From: a virus
Virus record (IMG/VR): IMGVR_UViG_3300027996_000207
Span: 1-21,043 of that record
Length of the DNA: 21,043 nt
Reading direction: 5' to 3' (one strand)
Shown here piece by piece: positions 15,078-19,570 of the stretch. The notes beneath the pieces were generated by a model that made no database searches, was not told the origin of the DNA, and saw nothing but the letters and a program-made list of their open reading frames with translations. Made by a program: the position numbers and the translations under genes. The first letter of the stretch is position 1, and every line of letters starts with the position of its first letter.

Positions 15078-15092
15078 CGTCTCTGCTCCCGT
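15075..15092 (-). repeat. Copy 2 of an 18-nt translation-initiation repeat
   Basis: Identical to 14855-14872. It carries the ribosome site and ATG of the 55-residue gene. Confidence 0.8.
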
Positions 15093-15192
15093 GTGTGTTG
15101 ATTGTGTCTGACAGGTGAACTATATCAACCATCGTCTGATTGTGTATCACTAATCCAGAACAATCTGACGGATTCGGGAAAGTATTACAGAA
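15093..15192. promoter_or_regulatory. Intergenic region with repeated GATTGT motifs
   Basis: About 100 bp of AT-richer DNA between the resolvase gene and the 55-residue gene. GATTGTGT occurs twice on the plus strand (15100-15107 and 15138-15145), and ACAATC occurs inverted (15160-15165). Such spaced short repeats suggest operator sites. The minus strand has TTGATA with a weak -10 (CACAAT) at 16-bp spacing, so a promoter for the small-gene group is possible but not convincing. Confidence 0.35.
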
Positions 15193-15627
15193 TCAATGTT
15201 TTTCCTCGTCAGTTATCGATATTTCCGTGCGTGGCAACGCCCCGTCACGGACGATCCATTTCGACAGCCGCAACTCGCACACCCGCGAGTCGTCACCGAA
15301 TGCGTGATTCTGCAGGCTATCCAGCACGCCTTTCGCCAGGTTGTCCAAATCAGGCTTCGTCGTCTTCACTTCCGCCAGCATCGGCTTCGTCTTCCACACT
15401 TTATTCAGCGGTCGGGGGAACCAGAACGTGATGCCAACCGACACCGCACCGGGCATCGGTGCCCCGTAGACTTTGCCCAGCGATTGCCAGACGAGCAGCA
15501 CTGCCCGCTTGTAATTGTGTATCGGATGATCCTTCGGGATGTACGCACCGCGCGGTCCTACGCGGTGGCGTGGTTGTGCGACGGGAACGCCGGGGACCGT
15601 GAAATGTACGCGGCGGGATGTTGTCAC
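15193..15627 (-). CDS. rusA: RusA-family Holliday junction resolvase
   Basis: 144 residues from a GTG at 15627, chosen because GGAGG lies 6 nt upstream and the codon overlaps the previous stop (GTGA). An upstream GTG at 15651 would add eight residues without such a site. RusA hallmarks are present: an N-terminal VPGVPVAQPRHR basic segment, KPDLDNLAKGVLDSL with the catalytic acidic pair (Asp93, Asp95), GDDSRVCEL (Asp112/113), and a conserved Lys in LSKW (123). RusA enzymes cut four-way DNA junctions as dimers. In phages they process recombination or replication intermediates before packaging. Length matches the family (about 120-150). Confidence 0.88.
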   Translation of the reverse strand: MTTSRRVHFTVPGVPVAQPRHRVGPRGAYIPKDHPIHNYKRAVLLVWQSLGKVYGAPMPGAVSVGITFWFPRPLNKVWKTKPMLAEVKTTKPDLDNLAKGVLDSLQNHAFGDDSRVCELRLSKWIVRDGALPRTEISITDEEKH

Positions 15628-15836
15628 GGTTTGCCTCCCCACTCTTGCCACTCCAGTATCTCGCGGCGATGTTCGCGGATTTTGCTGAGTGCCATCGCCA
15701 GATGTAACGCCGTTGATTGGTGCGAGTCGCTGACGTGGATCCGCTCGCCGTGCTGGTCACGGACGTGGCAGCAACCGCCATCAAGTATTTCTACCGACCA
15801 CGTGCCGCCGTCAAGTTCAATGTCTTCCTTCGTCAT
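15624..15836 (-). CDS. Small hypothetical protein (70 aa)
   Basis: 70 residues beginning MTKEDIELDGGTWSVEILDG. The first half looks like beta strands (TWSVEILDGGCCHVRDQHGERIHV), the second a helix (STALHLAMALSKIREHRREILEW). It has a Cys-Cys pair and several histidines. Start and stop both overlap neighbouring genes. No family recognised. Confidence 0.6.
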   Translation of the reverse strand: MTKEDIELDGGTWSVEILDGGCCHVRDQHGERIHVSDSHQSTALHLAMALSKIREHRREILEWQEWGGKP

Positions 15837-15997
15837 TTCAACTGCTCCAGAGAATCGACAGACTCCCCTTTTGTTTGCTTGTCTCGGTATTCGTTTTTGA
15901 AACGCTCCAGTGCCATGTCTTTGTCACTGGCAAATAGAATGATGTGCCGCCCCGTATTCGTCGTGATCTTGAATCGCTCTGTATCTGCCGTCAGCAT
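15833..15997 (-). CDS. Small hypothetical protein (54 aa)
   Basis: Hand-translated: 54 residues beginning MLTADTERFKITTNTGRHII and ending VDSLEQLK. The ATG has AGGA with a 6-nt spacer and the TGA overlaps the next ATG. A beta-strand start is followed by a charged helix (DKDMALERFKNEYRDKQ). It is the first gene after the structured element downstream of csrA. No family recognised. Confidence 0.6.
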   Translation of the reverse strand: MLTADTERFKITTNTGRHIILFASDKDMALERFKNEYRDKQTKGESVDSLEQLK

Positions 15998-16026
15998 CTC
16001 AGTTCCTTTTCGTTGTTAAAAATGAA

Positions 16027-16103
16027 ATACAGGGGAACCCTTAGCCCACGCCAGTCAGTGCCTCACGGGTCCAGGCCACAGACTGGCCGCCGACTCCCTG
16101 TAT
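16027..16103 (-). ncRNA. Candidate structured RNA element downstream of csrA
   Basis: In the minus-strand transcript ATACAGGG pairs with CCCTGTAT (8 bp) and encloses a second perfect stem, GCCAGTC with GACTGGC (7 bp). This is topped by a 6-bp stem with one bulge and a 9-nt loop beginning GGA (GGACCCGTG). A T-rich stretch follows the outer stem. The element fills the csrA to 54-residue-gene gap. It could be a 3' UTR structure, a complex terminator or a CsrA-binding RNA (GGA in a hairpin loop is the preferred Csr site). It is not a tRNA, and I match it to no known ribozyme. Confidence 0.45.
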
Positions 16104-16112
16104 CCCAAATTG

Positions 16113-16328
16113 TCAGACCCGAGCCGTCACTCGTTGACGTTCCTGCGGCTCGCTATCGCTCTCAGCAGTAGCCCGACTCTCCTCACGCAGAATCTGAATA
16201 TCCGCGTCTGCCTCGATCCGTATTCGCGTGGACGATCTGCCGCACTGGTGGACGATCAGCTTTGCGATCTGCCGACCGTCGCGGTACAGATACACGCCCT
16301 CGTCGATTTTTCTTGAAAGCACTAGCAC
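16113..16328 (-). CDS. csrA: CsrA/RsmA-family RNA-binding regulator
   Basis: 71 residues from a GTG with AAGGA 8-9 nt upstream. The start MLVLSRKIDEGVYL is the CsrA signature. The middle strands (IAKLIVHQ, STRIRIEAD) and ILREE (46-50) align with the second RNA-contact segment (HREE in the E. coli protein). Residues matching the known contacts are kept: Leu4, Arg6 and Arg48-Glu49. It is slightly longer than usual between strands 1 and 2, and has a ~20-residue hydrophilic tail. CsrA dimers bind GGA motifs (ANGGA), usually near ribosome sites, and repress or stabilise mRNAs. The phage copy may reprogramme host or phage translation. Its own leader holds 23 ACGGA motifs, so strong autoregulation or self-titration is likely. 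Confidence 0.85.
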   Translation of the reverse strand: MLVLSRKIDEGVYLYRDGRQIAKLIVHQCGRSSTRIRIEADADIQILREESRATAESDSEPQERQRVTARV

Positions 16329-16540
16329 GTTGCGTTTCCTTTCGTTCCGTCTCCGTATCCGTATCCGTATCCGTTTCCGTTTCCGTTTCCGTTTCCGTAT
16401 CCGTTTCCGTATCCGTCTCCGTCTCCGTATCCGTATCCGTCTCCGTATCCGTCTCCGTCTCCGTGTCCGTATCCGTATCCGTCTCCGGTCGCCAGAACTC
16501 CGCCTCCGGTCGCCAGAACTCCGTCGTCATGAAGTTGCAC
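16322..16540 (-). CDS. Possible Gly-(Tyr/Asp/Asn) repeat peptide leading into csrA
   Basis: A 72-residue frame from a GTG at 16540, which lies at ideal spacing (6 nt after GGAGG) from an excellent ribosome site, AAGGAGGTGAT. After VLATGGGVLATGDG it becomes a Gly-X dipeptide repeat (X = Tyr, Asp, Asn or His). It stops at a TAG that overlaps the csrA start region, so reading it would couple ribosomes into csrA. The repeat is the coding readout of the ACGGAN array. Every Gly is GGA and every X codon ends in C, so synonymous sites are frozen while X varies. That argues that the nucleotide motif, not this peptide, is under selection. A rival ATG frame at 16530 is discussed in the findings. The product may be only a leader peptide. 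Confidence 0.35.
   Translation of the reverse strand: MQLHDDGVLATGGGVLATGDGYGYGHGDGDGYGDGYGYGDGDGYGNGYGNGNGNGNGYGYGYGDGTKGNATC
16346..16488 (-). repeat. Tandem ACGGAN hexamer array upstream of csrA (23 copies)
   Basis: On the minus strand ACGGA occurs 23 times in exact 6-nt register from 16482 down to 16346; one further degenerate unit (CCGGA) lies at 16484-16488. The five-base core never changes. The sixth base is T (10), G (7), A (5) or C (1). ACGGA fits the ANGGA core bound by CsrA, and the array lies in the sense strand of the csrA mRNA leader. Candidate roles are a CsrA sponge or autoregulatory leader. Confidence 0.9.
16483..16523 (-). repeat. Two copies of a 20-nt direct repeat next to the hexamer array
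   Basis: The plus-strand unit CTCCGGTCGCCAGAACTCCG occurs at 16483-16502 and 16504-16523 (period 21). On the minus strand each copy contains two more GGAG words, extending the GGA-rich leader beyond the 23 hexamers towards the upstream ribosome site. Confidence 0.85.
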
Positions 16541-16868
16541 GAATCACCTCCTTGCAATCGATCATGGACACCACAGCCAACTCATGTACCCGCACCGTTC
16601 CGCAGTCGTCCGCTTTCGTTTCAGGCGTTGCGCCGTTCAGCGCAAGTTCTCCGAGTCCTTTGGTGGTGCCCCAGACCCGCAGATTCACCGCGTCCTGTAT
16701 GACGAGGTATTGCCCGTAAAACGAAACGTCGCCGGCGTAGACGAATCCACGTTGACATACGACGATCTTGAAACCGCCGGGTGCTGCCTCACGCGTTTCT
16801 GTCGGTGGCATTCGATCTTCCGCCGGTTCTGACAGCAACTCACGCAAATCGCTCATGCTCAATTCCAT
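16527..16868 (-). CDS. Phage protein of unknown function (DUF6948-like pattern)
   Basis: 113 residues from the ATG at 16868, with AAGG 9 nt upstream; a TTG further upstream is less likely. After a short helical start and a Pro/Glu/Thr linker comes a beta-rich core: KIVVCQRGFVYAGDV, YLVIQDAVNLRVWGTTKGLGELALNG, then TVRVHELAVVSMIDC. I recall this RVWGTTKGLGELALNGP pattern from small phage proteins, perhaps DUF6948, but cannot confirm it. It follows the 26-residue membrane peptide by one base. The last codons contain the strong ribosome site for the frame that leads into csrA. Confidence 0.65.
   Translation of the reverse strand: MELSMSDLRELLSEPAEDRMPPTETREAAPGGFKIVVCQRGFVYAGDVSFYGQYLVIQDAVNLRVWGTTKGLGELALNGATPETKADDCGTVRVHELAVVSMIDCKEVIRATS
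16543..16553 (-). promoter_or_regulatory. Near-perfect Shine-Dalgarno sequence AAGGAGGTGAT
   Basis: This matches almost the full complement of the 16S rRNA 3' end, the strongest such site seen in the window. It lies inside the last codons of the upstream gene and points to the GTG at 16540 rather than the ATG at 16530. It also contains a GGA, so bound CsrA could cover it. Confidence 0.7.
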
Positions 16869-16869
16869 A

Positions 16870-16950
16870 TCACTCACCCTTCTTCCCAAAGAACACAAAA
16901 CTCAGCATCGCCACCGCGGCGACACATGCCCATACTGTTACGTCAGACAT
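16870..16950 (-). CDS. 26-residue single-pass membrane microprotein
   Basis: Hand-translated: 26 residues, MSDVTVWACVAAVAMLSFVFFGKKGE. A ~17-residue hydrophobic stretch is followed by a basic KKG end, as in single-span membrane peptides with the C-terminus inside the cell. GGAGG lies 7 nt upstream, the ATG overlaps the previous stop (TGATG), and the stop is one base before the next ATG. This spacing fits a real gene. Phages use such peptides to modulate host membrane proteins or lysis; the specific role is unknown. Confidence 0.55.
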   Translation of the reverse strand: MSDVTVWACVAAVAMLSFVFFGKKGE

Positions 16951-17459
16951 CAAAACCCCTCCGGCAGCATGCAAGGATACCCTGTTGACCGCCGACAATC
17001 GACACCGTCAATCTTCGTCAGCTCCAGCGGCTGCGGCAGGTCGTACCGCATTTGATACTGACGGTCAGCCAGCACCTGCCAGACAAATCCGCACTGCCGC
17101 AGAAAACAAAGCACGTCGTCCTGGTCGTCAGGACACGTCACCGTGATCAGGTCGCGGCGATAACCCGTTTCCGCTCCCAGTTTGTTCAGAAGCCGCTGCA
17201 TGAGTTCGTAAGCGGCCCCGAAATCCCAGTCACCATCACAGGCCACGTTGGCGATATGTATCGATGACGGATGCAGCGTATACGCCATCCACCCGACGAT
17301 TTCCGTTTCGTCCTGCTCGCACACCATCGCGATTCCGTTGCGCAGTTTGCAATGTTCCAGCAGGTCGGCTTGATCCCACGCGTGCATGGCACCGAGTTCC
17401 AGTGCCTCCGTTATATCGCGGCGGATCAGCCAGCGGACGGTTAGTGGTTCACTGTCCAT
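16950..17459 (-). CDS. RimI-like GNAT acetyltransferase with degenerate acetyl-CoA loop
   Basis: 169 residues. The sequence VRWLIRRDITEALEL at the start, IVGWMAYTLHPSSIHIANVACDG and CFLRQCGFVWQVLADRQYQMRY follow the pattern of RimI-type N-acetyltransferases, especially those I recall from planctomycetes. The region that should hold the acetyl-CoA pyrophosphate loop (R/Q-x-x-G-x-G/A) reads DWDFGAAYELMQRL, so the usual Arg/Gln and first Gly are absent. It may use a divergent loop or be inactive. Likely targets, if active, are protein N-termini or side chains. The last residues overlap the start of the membrane microprotein gene. Confidence 0.65.
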   Translation of the reverse strand: MDSEPLTVRWLIRRDITEALELGAMHAWDQADLLEHCKLRNGIAMVCEQDETEIVGWMAYTLHPSSIHIANVACDGDWDFGAAYELMQRLLNKLGAETGYRRDLITVTCPDDQDDVLCFLRQCGFVWQVLADRQYQMRYDLPQPLELTKIDGVDCRRSTGYPCMLPEGF

Positions 17460-17637
17460 TTCTCAACCTCACATATTCCGGGTGATCCTTGTCATAGTCC
17501 CGCATTAACCGGCTGATCGCCTGTTCTCGATTCCGTTCGCTCACGTATCGCGTCGTTTTCATGACTGCCGCAAAGTAGCCGCGAGCGTGGTTGATAATTC
17601 GTTGCGTTTTGATTGTCTCTGCGAGGTCGTCGGTCAT
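17449..17637 (-). CDS. Small basic helical protein (62 aa)
   Basis: 62 residues beginning MTDDLAETIKTQRIINHARG. It is strongly helical and basic, with ERNREQAISRLMRDYDKDHPEYVRLRNG towards the end. The start overlaps the preceding stop (ATGA) and the end overlaps the next gene. No family recognised; nucleic-acid binding is possible from its charge. Confidence 0.6.
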   Translation of the reverse strand: MTDDLAETIKTQRIINHARGYFAAVMKTTRYVSERNREQAISRLMRDYDKDHPEYVRLRNGQ

Positions 17638-17990
17638 TTTTGTTCGTCCTTGAGTTTGTACGCGGTCACCGTCTTGCCAGACACCCGGCAGGTCTTAACA
17701 CCATCGGCAATGATGCGGCCACGCTTGAGTAATCCTGTATACCGTTTCCGATATGATTCGGTTTCGGTGTGCTTGCCGTCGCCTTCCAGGCAATTGAACA
17801 GCCGAGCGGCATCATCTGCCGCTTCGCGTGCTGTCTTCGGCCAGCGCCTGAACGCGGAAAGTAAACGGGATTCCAGCTTGCCGAGCTTGGGCAACATCTC
17901 ATCCGCTGCCGCGTGCGACGTGTCCGGGTCGGAGTGGCGTGCGATCTTTGGATCACGCTCGTCGTCGAATAGCGTTTGCTGGTGTGTCAT
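17634..17990 (-). CDS. Winged-helix-like phage protein, probable regulator
   Basis: 118 residues. The N-terminal RHSDPDTSHAAADEM is a motif I recognise from many small phage proteins. It is followed by a winged-helix-like pattern: LESRLLSAFRRWPKTAREAADDAARL, SYRKRYTGLLKRGRIIADGVKTCRVSGKTVTAYKL, with the last part as the wing. It is the first gene after the promoter and attenuator-like leader at 17991-18125, a common place for a regulator. Binding site and target are unknown. It starts four genes upstream of the microprotein/csrA cluster. Confidence 0.65.
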   Translation of the reverse strand: MTHQQTLFDDERDPKIARHSDPDTSHAAADEMLPKLGKLESRLLSAFRRWPKTAREAADDAARLFNCLEGDGKHTETESYRKRYTGLLKRGRIIADGVKTCRVSGKTVTAYKLKDEQK

Positions 17991-18004
17991 GTTTCACCCG
18001 GCAC

Positions 18005-18033
18005 AAAAAAACCTCCACGTCTGCCGGTGGAAG
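18005..18033 (-). terminator. Intrinsic terminator inside the early-operon leader
   Basis: On the minus strand CTTCCAC (18033-18027) pairs with GTGGAGG (18018-18012) with one G-U pair and an 8-nt loop, followed by seven Ts. It lies between the promoter (18125-18096) and the first gene (17990). It would stop both read-through from the nuclease gene and new transcripts, unless the competing hairpin pairing forms. Confidence 0.75.
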
Positions 18034-18070
18034 CGGCGAACGGGAGGAACCGAAGTTTTTAAGTTTTCTG

Positions 18071-18089
18071 CGTCGCCTTCCACGCGACG
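18071..18089 (-). promoter_or_regulatory. 5' leader hairpin whose loop complements the terminator arm
   Basis: CGTCGC pairs with GCGACG (6 bp) around the 7-nt loop GTGGAAG. The loop is a perfect complement of CTTCCAC, the 5' arm of the downstream terminator, so pairing the two would block the terminator. The hairpin begins about where transcription from the promoter should start. The loop also carries a GGA, the core of CsrA sites. Confidence 0.55.
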
Positions 18090-18095
18090 GGGGAC

Positions 18096-18125
18096 ACCAT
18101 AACCAAAACAGAATCTGTATGTCAA
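18096..18125 (-). promoter_or_regulatory. Strong sigma70-type promoter for the early operon
   Basis: A perfect -35 TTGACA (18125-18120), an 18-bp spacer and TATGGT (18101-18096) as -10; shifting by one gives TTATGG at 17 bp. It lies just after the nuclease stop codon and points to the winged-helix gene and the csrA-containing operon. Confidence 0.7.
18108..18118. promoter_or_regulatory. Operator-like palindrome ACAGAATCTGT in the promoter spacer
   Basis: A perfect 5-bp inverted repeat with one central base, exactly between the -35 and -10 boxes. A repressor bound here would block the promoter. It is short, so chance is possible. Confidence 0.4.
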
Positions 18126-18131
18126 CCCCAC

Positions 18132-18461
18132 TCAATAACTTTGATATTTGGCGTGTTGATTCGCGACCAGCGCGTCTGACAGGTTGCCACCGTCCGGCAG
18201 CAAAACCTCAGCTATGTATCTGCCGTACTTGCCCTGAGAATCCTTGAACGTCTCAACCGTCACGTCCTTGCCCAAAATCTGCGACCGCAGCCAGTCGCGT
18301 GCAAGTAATCCCGCCGGTCGTTCGGTGCCGCGAACCTCCCAGGCATTGATTCTGGCGAGCCGCAGACGCTCGACCCTGAACGTGTGAAATCCAAGATCGA
18401 CCCTGACTGTGATCGTGTCGCCGTCATAGACTTTTTGAACGAACGCGGAGTATTCGTACAT
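18132..18461 (-). CDS. Staphylococcal-nuclease-fold (SNase-like) nuclease
   Basis: 109 residues. SNase landmarks: VYDGDT (11-16, calcium-binding Asp15), RLRLARINAWEVRG (32-45) with candidate Arg34 and Glu42, and GKYGRYIAEV with Arg81. These match Asp21, Arg35, Glu43 and Arg87 of staphylococcal nuclease. The position of the metal ligand Asp40 is Asn39 here, a change seen in many phage and bacterial relatives (INAPE pattern). It has no signal peptide, so it probably acts inside the cell, for example degrading host DNA or RNA. It follows the small membrane proteins by one base. The early promoter begins just after its stop codon. Confidence 0.85.
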   Translation of the reverse strand: MYEYSAFVQKVYDGDTITVRVDLGFHTFRVERLRLARINAWEVRGTERPAGLLARDWLRSQILGKDVTVETFKDSQGKYGRYIAEVLLPDGGNLSDALVANQHAKYQSY

Positions 18462-18462
18462 G

Positions 18463-18666
18463 TCACTGCCCCGCCAGTAGTTTTTTCAGTTCGCCGATGT
18501 CCTCGCGAAGCTGCTCAAATTGTGACCGCTGCCGTTCCTCGACGACTGCGATCCGCTGGCCGTTGGCGACGACCTCGCCACTGATCCATCCGCAAAACGA
18601 GAACGCGACAGCCCCGAGGATGATCCACCCGGCCCATTTGATTTTCTGCATGTCGGCGTTGCTCAT
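18463..18666 (-). CDS. Small membrane protein with coiled-coil tail
   Basis: 67 residues: one N-terminal transmembrane segment (about 12-34, AGWIILGAVAFSFCGWISGEV) followed by a charged helix with coiled-coil character (VVEERQRSQFEQLREDIGELKKLL). This architecture resembles spanin-like or XhlA-type lysis accessory proteins, although XhlA has the reverse order. It overlaps the 66-residue membrane protein (ATGA). Together they form a likely lysis cassette. No endolysin is in the window to confirm this. Confidence 0.6.
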   Translation of the reverse strand: MSNADMQKIKWAGWIILGAVAFSFCGWISGEVVANGQRIAVVEERQRSQFEQLREDIGELKKLLAGQ

Positions 18667-18863
18667 TTCGGCTTCCCTGCTCGCGTGACGAACTGCCGCA
18701 CGGCTTCACTGGCTGCCACTGCCGTGATGATTGCCCCGAGTGCTTTGAGTTCTGTTTCGTCGAAGGTAGACGAAAACAGAAACAGCGAACCGAGTGCGGC
18801 CAGAAGGTACGTCGCGTGCATGGCCCATCGCCAGAACGGCGAAGCGGAATCTTTGATGTTCAT
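18663..18863 (-). CDS. Small membrane protein, holin-like
   Basis: 66 residues. One clear transmembrane segment (about 13-31, WAMHATYLLAALGSLFLF) and a second weaker hydrophobic helix (about 42-52, LGAIITAVAAS). The ends are charged, with a basic C-terminus (RAGKPK). Size and topology fit a class II-type holin. GGGAG lies 6 nt upstream of the ATG. The next gene, also a small membrane protein, overlaps the stop. No family match is claimed. Confidence 0.6.
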   Translation of the reverse strand: MNIKDSASPFWRWAMHATYLLAALGSLFLFSSTFDETELKALGAIITAVAASEAVRQFVTRAGKPK

Positions 18864-18929
18864 TCTGATCTCCCTTCGGCAGCGTCTTCCGCCACTGCCC
18901 GGTAACCGGAGGCCGTAACTATGGTTTCG

Positions 18930-19553
18930 TCAGTTTTGTATCTGGTCCGTGTCGGGAACGTACACACCCGCCGTATAGGACATGCTCCCAGCAGCGGTGG
19001 CATTATCGACGACGATTAGGAGCACGTCACCGCTTCCCGATCTTTGCTGGTATACGTCAAGGTCGGCGGGAATGCCTGCCTGAAATACCAGGTCCGCGTA
19101 ATCGTTGACAGTGGATGCTTCCACCAGCAGGTGAGTATGGACTGCCCGCCCGACTTCGCCCATCACATAGACTCCCGCACCTTTCGGAATGACCGCTGAG
19201 ATATTGTTATTGAACGTGACAGTATTGCCCGTGATCGATGCAACGTCGTTCGCTTCGATGCCTGCGTCGGTCATGTAACAGATCCAATCGTTCGCATCGA
19301 TTGTTTCCTGAGCACCTGCCGGCGTGACGTGCGGTGACGTGTCATCTAGTTTTAGTGTGGTCTGCCCGCTGGCAGCCTCGGCAGCCGCTAGCGTCGTGCC
19401 GATTGTCTTCATGAGGTAGATGTTGTGTGCAGTGGTGGAACATTTATAACGCATGTGCGTAAGTCGCGGGATGTGCCCCGCCAGTGGTGGAAACGCCTCC
19501 GTCACTTCTGCCCCGATTGACTGCGTCTGATATCCGGTCTGAAAAACTGGCAT
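18930..19553 (-). CDS. Likely virion structural protein, family not recognised
   Basis: 207 residues with AGGAGG 8 nt before the ATG, a strong site suggesting high expression. The sequence is rich in Thr, Ala, Val and Gly with predicted beta strands (NTVTFNNNISAVIPKGAGVYVMGEVGRAV; DVLLIVVDNATAAGSMSYTAGVYV). There is no signal peptide or membrane segment. The composition and the neighbouring decoration-like gene suggest a capsid- or tail-associated protein. A 66-nt gap without recognisable signals follows. Confidence 0.6.
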   Translation of the reverse strand: MPVFQTGYQTQSIGAEVTEAFPPLAGHIPRLTHMRYKCSTTAHNIYLMKTIGTTLAAAEAASGQTTLKLDDTSPHVTPAGAQETIDANDWICYMTDAGIEANDVASITGNTVTFNNNISAVIPKGAGVYVMGEVGRAVHTHLLVEASTVNDYADLVFQAGIPADLDVYQQRSGSGDVLLIVVDNATAAGSMSYTAGVYVPDTDQIQN

Positions 19554-19570
19554 GTTAAGAGCCTCCTAAG

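Noticed and set aside
14854-15150. A 98-residue minus-strand frame.
   Set aside because: No ribosome site, Arg/Thr-rich shadow composition, and it covers the better-supported 55-residue gene and its hairpin in another frame.
15196-15900. Plus-strand frame of 234 residues opposite the resolvase and small genes.
   Set aside because: Antisense to rusA, which has clear family motifs; His/Arg-rich shadow composition.
16027-16103. A tRNA or known small ribozyme.
   Set aside because: Acceptor-like outer stem but no T-loop (GGTTCRA pattern), no anticodon arm and no CCA on either strand; no hammerhead, twister or HDV core recognised.
16346-16523. A CRISPR array.
   Set aside because: Unit length is 6 nt with no spacers; the 20-nt repeat has only two copies and a 1-nt gap.
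16183-16530. A 116-residue frame from the ATG at 16530 encoding a Thr-Asp/Glu repeat (longer still from an upstream TTG).
   Set aside because: It runs out of frame through two thirds of csrA with shadow-like composition, and the ATG is too far (16 nt) from the strong ribosome site. Kept only as a rival explanation of the array.
16228-16719. Long plus-strand frames over the hexamer array (Arg-Ile/Phe and Ser-Val repeats).
   Set aside because: A hexamer without stop codons is open in all six frames; all supported neighbours are on the minus strand and no ribosome site was seen.
18864-18929. A terminator between the 207-residue structural protein and the holin-like gene.
   Set aside because: Short inverted repeats (CCGG/CCGG; GGCAG/CTGCC) are present but have no T-tract.
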